DNA of 64,000 nt from Tipula vernalis. Lineage: Eukaryota; Arthropoda; Insecta; Diptera; Tipulidae. Location: NCBI GenBank assembly GCA_958295665.1, contig OY282558.1, positions 60,438,789 through 60,502,788 on the forward strand, written 5' to 3'. Below are positions 13,193 to 28,800 of this stretch, in pieces (the stretch's first letter is position 1; the number at the start of each line of letters is the position of its first letter). The notes beneath the pieces are model-generated. The model had not been told where the DNA came from. It saw nothing but the letters and a program-made list of their open reading frames with translations, and searched no databases. A program made the translations under genes and the position numbers.

Positions 13193-16100
13193 TTTAGATT
13201 TTTGCCGCCCAAAAACTTGTGGGCTATAGCACAGTTGATTTTCAATAAAATTGAATTTTCTAAGAAATGTTTAGAAATAATCGAGCAATCAAAATGAAAA
13301 TTGTCACAGCAATTACAGGTCCCGAAACCTATTGATAGAGGTATCAACCATCGTAATCGGACCATTTTATATTTTTGCCGCCCAAAAACTTGTGGGCTAT
13401 AGCACAGTTGATTTTCAATAAAATTGAATTTTCTAAGAAATGTTTAGAAATAATCGAGCAATCAAAATGAAAATTGTCAAAGCAATTACAGGTCCCGAAA
13501 CCTATTGATAGAGGTATCAACCATCGTAATCGGACCATTTTATATTTTTGCCGCCCAAAAACTTGTGGGCTATAGCACAGTTGATTTTCAATAAAATTGA
13601 ATTTTCTAAGAAATGTTTAGAAATAATCGAGCAATCAAAATGAAAATTGTCACAGCAATTACAGGTCTCGAAACCTATTGATAGAGGTATCAACCATCGT
13701 AATCGGACCATTTTAGATTTTTGCCGCCCAAAAACTTGTGGGCTATAGCACAGTTGATTTCCAATAAAATTGAATTTTCTAAGAAATGTTTAGAAATAAT
13801 CGAGCAATCAAAATGAAAATTGTCACAGCAATTACAGGTCCCGAAGCCTATTGATAGAGGTATCAACCATCGTAATCGGACCATTTTATATTTTTGCCGC
13901 CCAAAAACTTGTGGGCTATAGCACAGTTGATTTTCAATAAAATTGAATTTTCTAAGAAATGTTTAGAAATAATCGAGCAATCAAAATGAAAATTGTCAAA
14001 GCAATTACAGGTCCCGAAACCTATTGATAGAGGTATCAACCATCGTAATCGGACCATTTTAGATTTTTGCCGCCCAAAAACTTGTGGGCTATAGCACAGT
14101 TGATTTTCAATAAAATTGAATTTTCTAAGAAATGTTTAGAAATAATCGAGCAATCAAAATGAAAATTGTCAAAGCAATTACAGGTCCCGAAACCTATTGA
14201 TAGAGGTATCAACCATCGTAATCGGACCATTTTAGATTTTTGCCGCCCAAAAACTTGTGGGCTATAGCACAGTTGATTTTCAATAAAATTGAATTTTCTA
14301 AGAAATGTTTAGAAATAATCGAGCAATCAAAATGAAAATTGTCACAGCAATTACAGGTCTCGAAACCTATTGATAGAGGTATCAACCATCGTAATCGGAC
14401 CATTTTAGATTTTTGCCGCCCAAAAACTTGTGGGCTATAGCACAGTTGATTTTCAATAAAATTGAATTTTCTAAGAAATGTTTAGAAATAATCGAGCAAT
14501 CAAAATGAAAATTGTCAAAGCAATTACAGGTCCCGAAACCTATTGATAGAGGTATCAACCATCGTAATCGGACCATTTTATATTTTTGCCGCCCAAAAAC
14601 TTGTGGGCTATAGCACAGTTGATTTTCAATAAAATTGAATTTTCTAAGAAATGTTTAGAAATAATCGAGCAATCAAAATGAAAATTGTCACAGCAATTAC
14701 AGGTCCCGAAACCTATTGATAGAGGTATCAACCATCGTAATCGGACCATTTTATATTTTTGCCGCCCAAAAACTTGTGGGCTATAGCACAGTTGATTTTC
14801 AATAAAATTGAATTTTCTAAGAAATGTTTAGAAATAATCGAGCAATCAAAATGAAAATTGTCACAGCAATTACAGGTCCCGAAACCTATTGATAGAGGTA
14901 TCAACCATCGTAATCGGACCATTTTATATTTTTGCCGCCCAAAAACTTGTGGGCTATAGCACAGTTGATTTTCAATAAAATTGAATTTTCTAAGAAATGT
15001 TTAGAAATAATCGAGCAATCAAAATGAAAATTGTCAAAGCAATTACAGGTCCCGAAACCTATTGATAGAGGTATCAACCATCGTAATCGGACCATTTTAT
15101 ATTTTTGCCGCCCAAAAACTTGTGGGCTATAGCACAGTTGATTTTCAATAAAATTGAATTTTCTAAGAAATGTTTAGAAATAATCGAGCAATCAAAATGA
15201 AAATTGTCACAGCAATTACAGGTCCCGAAACCTATTGATAGAGGTATCAACCATCGTAATCGGACCATTTTATATTTTTGCCGCCCAAAAACTTGTGGGC
15301 TATAGCACAGTTGATTTTCAATAAAATTGAATTTTCTAAGAAATGTTTAGAAATAATCGAGCAATCAAAATGAAAATTGTCAAAGCAATTACAGGTCCCG
15401 AAACCTATTGATAGAGGTATCAACCATCGTAATCGGACCATTTTAGATTTTTGCCGCCCAAAAACTTGTGGGCTATAGCACAGTTGATTTTCAATAAAAT
15501 TGAATTTTCTAAGAAATGTTTAGAAATAATCGAGCAATCAAAATGAAAATTGTCACAGCAATTACAGGTCTCGAAACCTATTGATAGAGGTATCAACCAT
15601 CGTAATCGGACCATTTTAGATTTTTGCCGCCCAAAAACTTGTGGGCTATAGCACAGTTGATTTTCAATAAAATTGAATTTTCTAAGAAATGTTTAGAAAT
15701 AATCGAGCAATCAAAATGAAAATTGTCAAAGCAATTACAGGTCCCGAAACCTATTGATAGAGGTATCAACCATCGTAATCGGACCATTTTATATTTTTGC
15801 CGCCCAAAAACTTGTGGGCTATAGCACAGTTGATTTTCAATAAAATTGAATTTTCTAAGAAATGTTTAGAAATAATCGAGCAATCAAAATGAAAATTGTC
15901 ACAGCAATTACAGGTCTCGAAACCTATTGATAGAGGTATCAACCATCGTAATCGGACCATTTTATATTTTTGCCGCCCAAAAACTTGTGGGCTATACACA
16001 GTTGATTTTCAATAAAATTGAATTTTCTAAGAAATGTTTAGAAATAATCGAGCAATCAAAATGAAAATTGTCACAGCAATTACAGGTCCCGAAGCCTATT

Positions 16101-19100
16101 GATAGAGGTATCAACCATCGTAATCGGACCATTTTATATTTTTGCCGCCCAAAAACTTGTGGGCTATAGCACAGTTGATTTTCAATAAAATTGAATTTTC
16201 TAAGAAATGTTTAGAAATAATCGAGCAATCAAAATGAAAATTGTCAAAGCAATTACAGGTCCCGAAACCTATTGATAGAGGTATCAACCATCGTAATCGG
16301 ACCATTTTAGATTTTTGCCGCCCAAAAACTTGTGGGCTATAGCACAGTTGATTTTCAATAAAATTGAATTTTCTAAGAAATGTTTAGAAATAATCGAGCA
16401 ATCAAAATGAAAATTGTCACAGCAATTACAGGTCCCGAAACCTATTGATAGAGGTATCAACCATCGTAATCGGACCATTTTAGATTTTTGCCGCCCAAAA
16501 ACTTGTGGGCTATAGCACAGTTGATTTTCAATAAAATTGAATTTTCTAAGAAATGTTTAGAAATAATCGAGCAATCAAAATGAAAATTGTCACAGCAATT
16601 ACAGGTCTCGAAACCTATTGATAGAGGTATCAACCATCGTAATCGGACCATTTTAGATTTTTGCCGCCCAAAAACTTGTGGGCTATAGCACAGTTGATTT
16701 TCAATAAAATTGAATTTTCTAAGAAATGTTTAGAAATAATCGAGCAATCAAAATGAAAATTGTCAAAGCAATTACAGGTCCCGAAACCTATTGATAGAGG
16801 TATCAACCATCGTAATCGGACCATTTTATATTTTTGCCGCCCAAAAACTTGTGGGCTATAGCACAGTTGATTTTCAATAAAATTGAATTTTCTAAGAAAT
16901 GTTTAGAAATAATCGAGCAATCAAAATGAAAATTGTCACAGCAATTACAGGTCCCGAAACCTATTGATAGAGGTATCAACCATCGTAATCGGACCATTTT
17001 ATATTTTTGCCGCCCAAAAACTTGTGGGCTATAGCACAGTTGATTTTCAATAAAATTGAATTTTCTAAGAAATGTTTAGAAATAATCGAGCAATCAAAAT
17101 GAAAATTGTCACAGCAATTACAGGTCCCGAAACCTATTGATAGAGGTATCAACCATCGTAATCGGACCATTTTAGATTTTTGCCGCCCAAAAACTTGTGG
17201 GCTATAGCACAGTTGATTTTCAATAAAATTGAATTTTCTAAGAAATGTTTAGAAATAATCGAGCAATCAAAATGAAAATTGTCACAGCAATTACAGGTCC
17301 CGAAACCTATTGATAGAGGTATCAACCATCGTAATCGGACCATTTTATATTTTTGCCGCCCAAAAACTTGTGGGCTATAGCACAGTTGATTTTCAATAAA
17401 ATTGAATTTTCTAAGAAATGTTTAGAAATAATCGAGCAATCAAAATGAAAATTGTCAAAGCAATTACAGGTCCCGAAACCTATTGATAGAGGTATCAACC
17501 ATCGTAATCGGACCATTTTAGATTTTTGCCGCCCAAAAACTTGTGGGCTATAGCACAGTTGATTTTCAATAAAATTGAATTTTCTAAGAAATGTTTAGAA
17601 ATAATCGAGCAATCAAAATGAAAATTGTCAAAGCAATTACAGGTCCCGAAACCTATTGATAGAGGTATCAACCATCGTAATCGGACCATTTTATATTTTT
17701 GCCGCCCAAAAACTTGTGGGCTATAGCACAGTTGATTTTCAATAAAATTGAATTTTCTAAGAAATGTTTAGAAATAATCGAGCAATCAAAATGAAAATTG
17801 TCAAAGCAATTACAGGTCCCGAAACCTATTGATAGAGGTATCAACCATCGTAATCGGACCATTTTAGATTTTTGCCGCCCAAAAACTTGTGGGCTATAGC
17901 ACAGTTGATTTTCAATAAAATTGAATTTTCTAAGAAATGTTTAGAAATAATCGAGCAATCAAAATGAAAATTGTCACAGCAATTACAGGTCTCGAAACCT
18001 ATTGATAGAGGTATCAACCATCGTAATCGGACCATTTTAGATTTTTGCCGCCCAAAAACTTGTGGGCTATAGCACAGTTGATTTTCAATAAAATTGAATT
18101 TTCTAAGAAATGTTTAGAAATAATCGAGCAATCAAAATGAAAATTGTCAAAGCAATTACAGGTCCCGAAACCTATTGATAGAGGTATCAACCATCGTAAT
18201 CGGACCATTTTATATTTTTGCCGCCCAAAAACTTGTGGGCTATAGCACAGTTGATTTTCAATAAAATTGAATTTTCTAAGAAATGTTTAGAAATAATCGA
18301 GCAATCAAAATGAAAATTGTCACAGCAATTACAGGTCTCGAAACCTATTGATAGAGGTATCAACCATCGTAATCGGACCATTTTAGATTTTTGCCGCCCA
18401 AAAACTTGTGGGCTATAGCACAGTTGATTTTCAATAAAATTGAATTTTCTAAGAAATGTTTAGAAATAATCGAGCAATCAAAATGAAAATTGTCACAGCA
18501 ATTACAGGTCCCGAAGCCTATTGATAGAGGTATCAACCATCGTAATCGGACCATTTTATATTTTTGCCGCCCAAAAACTTGTGGGCTATAGCACAGTTGA
18601 TTTTCAATAAAATTGAATTTTCTAAGAAATGTTTAGAAATAATCGAGCAATCAAAATGAAAATTGTCAAAGCAATTACAGGTCCCGAAACCTATTGATAG
18701 AGGTATCAACCATCGTAATCGGACCATTTTAGATTTTTGCCGCCCAAAAACTTGTGGGCTATAGCACAGTTGATTTTCAATAAAATTGAATTTTCTAAGA
18801 AATGTTTAGAAATAATCGAGCAATCAAAATGAAAATTGTCAAAGCAATTACAGGTCCCGAAACCTATTGATAGAGGTATCAACCATCGTAATCGGACCAT
18901 TTTATATTTTTGCCGCCCAAAAACTTGTGGGCTATAGCACAGTTGATTTTCAATAAAATTGAATTTTCTAAGAAATGTTTAGAAATAATCGAGCAATCAA
19001 AATGAAAATTGTCAAAGCAATTACAGGTCCCGAAACCTATTGATAGAGGTATCAACCATCGTAATCGGACCATTTTAGATTTTTGCCGCCCAAAAACTTG

Positions 19101-19224
19101 TGGGCTATAGCACAGTTGATTTTCAATAAAATTGAATTTTCTAAGAAATGTTTAGAAATAATCGAGCAATCAAAATGAAAATTGTCACAGCAATTACAGG
19201 TCTCGAAACCTATTGATAGAGGTA

Positions 19225-20630
19225 TCAACCATCGTAATCGGACCATTTTATATTTTTGCCGCCCAAAAACTTGTGGGCTATAGCACAGTTGATTTTCAAT
19301 AAAATTGAATTTTCTAAGAAATGTTTAGAAATAATCGAGCAATCAAAATGAAAATTGTCAAAGCAATTACAGGTCCCGAAACCTATTGATAGAGGTATCA
19401 ACCATCGTAATCGGACCATTTTATATTTTTGCCGCCCAAAAACTTGTGGGCTATAGCACAGTTGATTTTCAATAAAATTGAATTTTCTAAGAAATGTTTA
19501 GAAATAATCGAGCAATCAAAATGAAAATTGTCACAGCAATTACAGGTCTCGAAACCTATTGATAGAGGTATCAACCATCGTAATCGGACCATTTTAGATT
19601 TTTGCCGCCCAAAAACTTGTGGGCTATAGCACAGTTGATTTTCAATAAAATTGAATTTTCTAAGAAATGTTTAGAAATAATCGAGCAATCAAAATAAAAA
19701 TTGTCACAGCAATTACAGGTCTCGAAACCTATTGATAGAGGTATCAACCATCGTAATCGGACCATTTTAGATTTTTGCCGCCCAAAAACTTGTGGGCTAT
19801 AGCACAGTTGATTTTCAATAAAATTGAATTTTCTAAGAAATGTTTAGAAATAATCGAGCAATCAAAATGAAAATTGTCACAGCAATTACAGGTCTCGAAA
19901 CCTATTGATAGAGGTATCAACCATCGTAATCGGACCATTTTATATTTTTGCCGCCCAAAAACTTGTGGGCTATAGCACAGTTGATTTTCAATAAAATTGA
20001 ATTTTCTAAGAAATGTTTAGAAATAATCGAGCAATCAAAATGAAAATTGTCAAAGCAATTACAGGTCCCGAAACCTATTGATAGAGGTATCAACCATCGT
20101 AATCGGACCATTTTATATTTTTGCCGCCCAAAAACTTGTGGGCTATAGCACAGTTGATTTTCAATAAAATTGAATTTTCTAAGAAATGTTTAGAAATAAT
20201 CGAGCAATCAAAATGAAAATTGTCACAGCAATTACAGGTCTCGAAACCTATTGATAGAGGTATCAACCATCGTAATCGGACCATTTTAGATTTTTGCCGC
20301 CCAAAAACTTGTGGGCTATAGCACAGTTGATTTTCAATAAAATTGAATTTTCTAAGAAATGTTTAGAAATAATCAGGCAATCAAAATAAAAATTGTCACA
20401 GCAATTACAGGTCTCGAAACCTATTGATAGAGGTATCAACCATCGTAATCGGACCATTTTAGATTTTTGCCGCCCAAAAACTTGTGGGCTATAGCACAGT
20501 TGATTTTCAATAAAATTGAATTTTCTAAGAAATGTTTAGAAATAATCGAGCAATCAAAATGAAAATTGTCACAGCAATTACAGGTCTCGAAACCTATTGA
20601 TAGAGGTATCAACCATCGTAATCGGACCAT
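19225..20630. repeat. Four-monomer higher-order repeat, two copies (692 bp)
   Basis: Monomers at 19225..19938 and 19917..20630 repeat the same four-type order. The third member of each carries the rare AATAAAAATTG (G to A at 19696 and 20388). The second copy has an extra change, AATCAGG instead of AATCGAG at 20375-20376, so it gained a mutation after the local duplication. The same pair, with the same extra change, occurs in the second long unit near 42060..43465. Confidence 0.82.
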
Positions 20631-22835
20631 TTTAGATTTTTGCCGCCCAAAAACTTGTGGGCTATAGCACAGTTGATTTTCAATAAAATTGAATTTTCTA
20701 AGAAATGTTTAGAAATAATCGAGCAATCAAAATGAAAATTGTCAAAGCAATTACAGGTCCCGAAACCTATTGATAGAGGTATCAACCATCGTAATCGGAC
20801 CATTTTATATTTTTGCCGCCCAAAAACTTGTGGGCTATAGCACAGTTGATTTTCAATAAAATTGAATTTTCTAAGAAATGTTTAGAAATAATCGAGCAAT
20901 CAAAATGAAAATTGTCACAGCAATTACAGGTCTCGAAACCTATTGATAGAGGTATCAACCATCGTAATCGGACCATTTTAGATTTTTGCCGCCCAAAAAC
21001 TTGTGGGCTATAGCACAGTTGATTTTCAATAAAATTGAATTTTCTAAGAAATGTTTAGAAATAATCGAGCAATCAAAATGAAAATTGTCACAGCAATTAC
21101 AGGTCCCGAAACCTATTGATAGAGGTATCAACCATCGTAATCGGACCATTTTATATTTTTGCCGCCCAAAAACTTGTGGGCTTTAGCACAGTTGATTTTC
21201 AATAAAATTGAATTTTCTAAGAAATGTTTAGAAATAATCGAGCAATCAAAATGAAAATTGTCACAGCAATTACAGGTCTCGAAACCTATTGATAGAGGTA
21301 TCAACCATCGTAATCGGACCATTTTAGATTTTTGCCGCCCAAAAACTTGTGGGCTATAGCACAGTTGATTTTCAATAAAATTGAATTTTCTAAGAAATGT
21401 TTAGAAATAATCGAGCAATCAAAATGAAAATTGTCAAAGCAATTACAGGTCCCGAAACCTATTGATAGAGGTATCAACCATCGTAATCGGACCATTTTAT
21501 ATTTTTGCCGCCCAAAAACTTGTGGGCTATAGCACAGTTGATTTTCAATAAAATTGAATTTTCTAAGAAATGTTTAGAAATAATCGAGCAATCAAAATGA
21601 AAATTGTCACAGCAATTACAGGTCTCGAAACCTATTGATAGAGGTATCAACCATCGTAATCGGACCATTTTAGATTTTTGCCGCCCAAAAACTTGTGGGC
21701 TATAGCACAGTTGATTTTCAATAAAATTGAATTTTCTAAGAAATGTTTAGAAATAATCGAGCAATCAAAATGAAAATTGTCAAAGCAATTACAGGTCCCG
21801 AAACCTATTGATAGAGGTATCAACCATCGTAATCGGACCATTTTATATTTTTGCCGCCCAAAAACTTGTGGGCTATAGCACAGTTGATTTTCAATAAAAT
21901 TGAATTTTCTAAGAAATGTTTAGAAATAATCGAGCAATCAAAATGAAAATTGTCACAGCAATTACAGGTCCCGAAACCTATTGATAGAGGTATCAACCAT
22001 CGTAATCGGACCATTTTATATTTTTGCCGCCCAAAAACTTGTGGGCTATAGCACAGTTGATTTTCAATAAAATTGAATTTTCTAAGAAATGTTTAGAAAT
22101 AATCGAGCAATCAAAATGAAAATTGTCAAAGCAATTACAGGTCCCGAAACCTATTGATAGAGGTATCAACCATCGTAATCGGACCATTTTAGATTTTTGC
22201 CGCCCAAAAACTTGTGGGCTATAGCACAGTTGATTTTCAATAAAATTGAATTTTCTAAGAAATGTTTAGAAATAATCGAGCAATCAAAATGAAAATTGTC
22301 ACAGCAATTACAGGTCCCGAAACCTATTGATAGAGGTATCAACCATCGTAATCGGACCATTTTATATTTTTGCCGCCCAAAAACTTGTGGGCTATAGCAC
22401 AGTTGATTTTCAATAAAATTGAATTTTCTAAGAAATGTTTAGAAATAATCGAGCAATCAAAATGAAAATTGTCACAGCAATTACAGGTCCCGAAACCTAT
22501 TGATAGAGGTATCAACCATCGTAATCGGACCATTTTAGATTTTTGCCGCCCAAAAACTTGTGGGCTATAGCACAGTTGATTTTCAATAAAATTGAATTTT
22601 CTAAGAAATGTTTAGAAATAATCGAGCAATCAAAATGAAAATTGTCACAGCAATTACAGGTCCCGAAACCTATTGATAGAGGTATCAACCATCGTAATCG
22701 GACCATTTTATATTTTTGCCGCCCAAAAACTTGTGGGCTATAGCACAGTTGATTTTCAATAAAATTGAATTTTCTAAGAAATGTTTAGAAATAATCGAGC
22801 AATCAAAATGAAAATTGTCACAGCAATTACAGGTC

Positions 22836-25800
22836 CCGAAACCTATTGATAGAGGTATCAACCATCGTAATCGGACCATTTTATATTTTTGCCGCCCAAA
22901 AACTTGTGGGCTATAGCACAGTTGATTTTCAATAAAATTGAATTTTCTAAGAAATGTTTAGAAATAATCGAGCAATCAAAATGAAAATTGTCAAAGCAAT
23001 TACAGGTCCCGAAACCTATTGATAGAGGTATCAACCATCGTAATCGGACCATTTTATATTTTTGCCGCCCAAAAACTTGTGGGCTATAGCACAGTTGATT
23101 TTCAATAAAATTGAATTTTCTAAGAAATGTTTAGAAATAATCGAGCAATCAAAATGAAAATTGTCACAGCAATTACAGGTCTCGAAACCTATTGATAGAG
23201 GTATCAACCATCGTAATCGGACCATTTTAGATTTTTGCATCCCAAAAACTTGTGGGCTATAGCACAGTTGATTTTCAATAAAATTGAATTTTCTAAGAAA
23301 TGTTTAGAAATAATCGAGCAATCAAAATGAAAATTGTCAAAGCAATTACAGGTCCCGAAACCTATTGATAGAGGTATCAACCATCGTAATCGGACCATTT
23401 TATATTTTTGCCGCCCAAAAACTTGTGGGCTATAGCACAGTTGATTTTCAATAAAATTGAATTTTCTAAGAAATGTTTAGAAATAATCGAGCAATCAAAA
23501 TGAAAATTGTCACAGCAATTACAGGTCTCGAAACCTATTGATAGAGGTATCAACCATCGTAATCGGACCATTTTAGATTTTTGCCGCCCAAAAACTTGTG
23601 GGCTATAGCACAGTTGATTTTCAATAAAATTGAATTTTCTAAGAAATGTTTAGAAATAATCGAGCAATCAAAATGAAAATTGTCAAAGCAATTACAGGTC
23701 CCGAAACCTATTGATAGAGGTATCAACCATCGTAATCGGACCATTTTATATTTTTGCCGCCCAAAAACTTGTGGGCTATAGCACAGTTGATGTTCAATAA
23801 AATTGAATTTTCTAAGAAATGTTTAGAAATAATCGAGCAATCAAAATGAAAATTGTCACAGCAATTACAGGTCCCGAAACCTATTGATAGAGGTATCAAC
23901 CATCGTAATCGGACCATTTTATATTTTTGCCGCCCAAAAACTTGTGGGCTATAGCACAGTTGATTTTCAATAAAATTGAATTTTCTAAGAAATGTTTAGA
24001 AATAATCGAGCAATCAAAATGAAAATTGTCACAGCAATTACAGGTCCCGAAACCTATTGATAGAGGTATCAACCATCGTAATCGGACCATTTTATATTTT
24101 TGCCGCCCAAAAACTTGTGGGCTATAGCACAGTTGATTTTCAATAAAATTGAATTTTCTAAGAAATGTTTAGAAATAATCGAGCAATCAAAATGAAAATT
24201 GTCACAGCAATTACAGGTCTCGAAACCTATTGATAGAGGTATCAACCATCGTAATCGGACCATTTTAGATTTTTGCCGCCCAAAAACTTGTGGGCTATAG
24301 CACAGTTGATTTTCAATAAAATTGAATTTTCTAAGAAATGTTTAGAAATAATCGAGCAATCAAAATGAAAATTGTCACAGCAATTACAGGTCTCGAAACC
24401 TATTGATAGAGGTATCAACCATCGTAATCGGACCATTTTAGATTTTTGCCGCCCAAAAACTTGTGGGCTATAGCACAGTTGATTTTCAATAAAATTGAAT
24501 TTTCTAAGAAATGTTTAGAAATAATCGAGCAATCAAAATGAAAATTGTCAAAGCAATTACAGGTCCCGAAACCTATTGATAGAGGTATCAACCATCGTAA
24601 TCGGACCATTTTAGACTTTTGCCGCCCAAAAACTTGTGGGCTATAGCACAGTTGATTTTCAATAAAATTGAATTTTCTAAGAAATGTTTAGAAATAATCG
24701 AGCAATCAAAATGAAAATTGTCACAGCAATTACAGGTCCCGAAACCTATTGATAGAGGTATCAACCATCGTAATCGGACCATTTTATATTTTTGCCGCCC
24801 AAAAACTTGTGGGCTATAGCACAGTTGATTTTCAATAAAATTGAATTTTCTAAGAAATGTTTAGAAATAATCGAGCAATCAAAATGAAAATTGTCACAGC
24901 AATTACAGGTCCCGAAACCTATTGATAGAGGTATCAACCATCGTAATCGGACCATTTTAGATTTTTGCCGCCCAAAAACTTGTGGGCTATAGCACAGTTG
25001 ATTTTCAATAAAATTGAATTTTCTAAGAAATGTTTAGAAATAATCGAGCAATCAAAATGAAAATTGTCACAGCAATTACAGGTCCCGAAACCTATTGATA
25101 GAGGTATCAACCATCGTAATCGGACCATTTTAGATTTTTGCCGCCCAAAAACTTGTGGGCTATAGCACAGTTGATTTTCAATAAAATTGAATTTTCTAAG
25201 AAATGTTTAGAAATAATCGAGCAATCAAAATGAAAATTGTCACAGCAATTACAGGTCCCGAAACCTATTGATAGAGGTATCAACCATCGTAATCGGACCA
25301 TTTTATATTTTTGCCGCCCAAAAACTTGTGGGCTATAGCACAGTTGATTTTCAATAAAATTGAATTTTCTAAGAAATGTTTAGAAATAATCGAGCAATCA
25401 AAATGAAAATTGTCACAGCAATTACAGGTCCCGAAACCTATTGATAGAGGTATCAACCATCGTAATCGGACCATTTTATATTTTTGCCGCCCAAAAACTT
25501 GTGGGCTATAGCACAGTTGATTTTCAATAAAATTGAATTTTCTAAGAAATGTTTAGAAATAATCGAGCAATCAAAATGAAAATTGTCACAGCAATTACAG
25601 GTCCCGAAACCTATTGATAGAGGTATCAACCATCGTAATCGGACCATTTTAGATTTTTGCCGCCCAAAAACTTGTGGGCTATAGCACAGTTGATTTTCAA
25701 TAAAATTGAATTTTCTAAGAAATGTTTAGAAATAATCGAGCAATCAAAATGAAAATTGTCACAGCAATTACAGGTCCCGAAACCTATTGATAGAGGTATC

Positions 25801-28800
25801 AACCATCGTAATCGGACCATTTTATATTTTTGCCGCCCAAAAACTTGTGGGCTATAGCACAGTTGATTTTCAATAAAATTGAATTTTCTAAGAAATGTTT
25901 AGAAATAATCGAGCAATCAAAATGAAAATTGTCACAGCAATTACAGGTCCCGAAACCTATTGATAGAGGTATCAACCATCGTAATCGGACCATTTTATAT
26001 TTTTGCCGCCCAAAAACTTGTGGGCTATAGCACAGTTGATTTTCAATAAAATTGAATTTTCTAAGAAATGTTTAGAAATAATCGAGCAATCAAAATGAAA
26101 ATTGTCACAGCAATTACAGGTCTCGAAACCTATTGATAGAGGTATCAACCATCGTAATCGGACCATTTTATATTTTTGCCGCCCAAAAACTTGTGGGCTA
26201 TAGCACAGTTGATTTTCAATAAAATTGAATTTTCTAAGAAATGTTTAGAAATAATCGAGCAATCAAAATGAAAATTGTCAAAGCAATTACAGGTCCCGAA
26301 ACCTATTGATAGAGGTATCAACCATCGTAATCGGACCATTTTAGATTTTTGCCGCCCAAAAACTTGTGGGCTATAGCACAGTTGATTTTCAATAAAATTG
26401 AATTTTCTAAGAAATGTTTAGAAATAATCGAGCAATCAAAATGAAAATTGTCACAGCAATTACAGGTCCCGAAACCTATTGATAGAGGTATCAACCATCG
26501 TAATCGGACCATTTTATATTTTTGCCGCCCAAAAACTTGTGGGCTATAGCACAGTTGATTTTCAATAAAATTGAATTTTCTAAGAAATGTTTAGAAATAA
26601 TCGAGCAATCAAAATGAAAATTGTCACAGCAATTACAGGTCCCGAAACCTATTGATAGAGGTATCAACCATCGTAATCGGACCATTTTATATTTTTGCCG
26701 CCCAAAAACTTGTGGGCTATAGCACAGTTGATTTTCAATAAAATTGAATTTTCTAAGAAATGTTTAGAAATAATCGAGCAATCAAAATGAAAATTGTCAC
26801 AGCAATTACAGGTCCCGAAACCTATTGATAGAGGTATCAACCATCGTAATCGGACCATTTTATATTTTTGCCGCCCAAAAACTTGTGGGCTATAGCACAG
26901 TTGATTTTCAATAAAATTGAATTTTCTAAGAAATGTTTAGAAATAATCGAGCAATCAAAATGAAAATTGTCACAGCAATTACAGGTCCCGAAACCTATTG
27001 ATAGAGGTATCAACCATCGTAATCGGACCATTTTATATTTTTGCCGCCCAAAAACTTGTGGGCTATAGCACAGTTGATTTTCAATAAAATTGAATTTTCT
27101 AAGAAATGTTTAGAAATAATCGAGCAATCAAAATGAAAATTGTCACAGCAATTACAGGTCCCGAAACCTATTGATAGAGGTATCAACCATCGTAATCGGA
27201 CCATTTTATATTTTTGCCGCCCAAAAACTTGTGGGCTATAGCACAGTTGATTTTCAATAAAATTGAATTTTCTAAGAAATGTTTAGAAATAATCGAGCAA
27301 TCAAAATGAAAATTGTCACAGCAATTACAGGTCCCGAAACCTATTGATAGAGGTATCAACCATCGTAATCGGACCATTTTATATTTTTGCCGCCCAAAAA
27401 CTTGTGGGCTATAGCACAGTTGATTTTCAATAAAATTGAATTTTCTAAGAAATGTTTAGAAATAATCGAGCAATCAAAATGAAAATTGTCACAGCAATTA
27501 CAGGTCCCGAAACCTATTGATAGAGGTATCAACCATCGTAATCGGACCATTTTATATTTTTGCCGCCCAAAAACTTGTGGGCTATAGCACAGTTGATTTT
27601 CAATAAAATTGAATTTTCTAAGAAATGTTTAGAAATAATCGAGCAATCAAAATGAAAATTGTCACAGCAATTACAGGTCCCGAAACCTATTGATAGAGGT
27701 ATCAACCATCGTAATCGGACCATTTTATATTTTTGCCGCCCAAAAACTTGTGGGCTATAGCACAGTTGATTTTCAATAAAATTGAATTTTCTAAGAAATG
27801 TTTAGAAATAATCGAGCAATCAAAATGAAAATTGTCACAGCAATTACAGGTCCCGAAACCTATTGATAGAGGTATCAACCATCGTAATCGGACCATTTTA
27901 TATTTTTGCCGCCCAAAAACTTGTGGGCTATAGCACAGTTGATTTTCAATAAAATTGAATTTTCTAAGAAATGTTTAGAAATAATCGAGCAATCAAAATG
28001 AAAATTGTCACAGCAATTACAGGTCCCGAAACCTATTGATAGAGGTATCAACCATCGTAATCGGACCATTTTATATTTTTGCCGCCCAAAAACTTGTGGG
28101 CTATAGCACAGTTGATTTTCAATAAAATTGAATTTTCTAAGAAATGTTTAGAAATAATCGAGCAATCAAAATGAAAATTGTCACAGCAATTACAGGTCCC
28201 GAAACCTATTGATAGAGGTATCAACCATCGTAATCGGACCATTTTATATTTTTGCCGCCCAAAAACTTGTGGGCTATAGCACAGTTGATTTTCAATAAAA
28301 TTGAATTTTCTAAGAAATGTTTAGAAATAATCGAGCAATCAAAATGAAAATTGTCACAGCAATTACAGGTCCCGAAACCTATTGATAGAGGTATCAACCA
28401 TCGTAATCGGACCATTTTAGATTTTTGCCGCCCAAAAACTTGTGGGCTATAGCACAGTTGATTTTCAATAAAATTGAATTTTCTAAGAAATGTTTAGAAA
28501 TAATCGAGCAATCAAAATGAAAATTGTCACAGCAATTACAGGTCCCGAAACCTATTGATAGAGGTATCAACCATCGTAATCGGACCATTTTAGATTTTTG
28601 CCGCCCAAAAACTTGTGGGCTATAGCACAGTTGATTTTCAATAAAATTGAATTTTCTAAGAAATGTTTAGAAATAATCGAGCAATCAAAATGAAAATTGT
28701 CAAAGCAATTACAGGTCCCGAAACCTATTGATAGAGGTATCAACCATCGTAATCGGACCATTTTATATTTTTGCCGCCCAAAAACTTGTGGGCTATAGCA

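Larger units (their letters stand above)
1..22835. repeat. Long-range array unit, copy 1 (132 monomers)
   Basis: First full copy of a 22,835-bp unit (132 x 173 minus 1 bp). The order of monomer variants here is repeated in the next 22.8 kb, including all rare markers I checked: GCATCCC at about 398, GACTTTTG at about 1789, GATGTTC at about 953 and 5972, AACGAAAATTG at about 9141, AATATTCGAG at 11031 and 13107, GATTTCC at about 12375 and 13759, a 1-bp deletion after 15996, AATAAAAATTG at 19696 and 20388, and CTTTAGC at about 21181. The start is set by the window edge, so the true unit phase is unknown. Confidence 0.95.
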
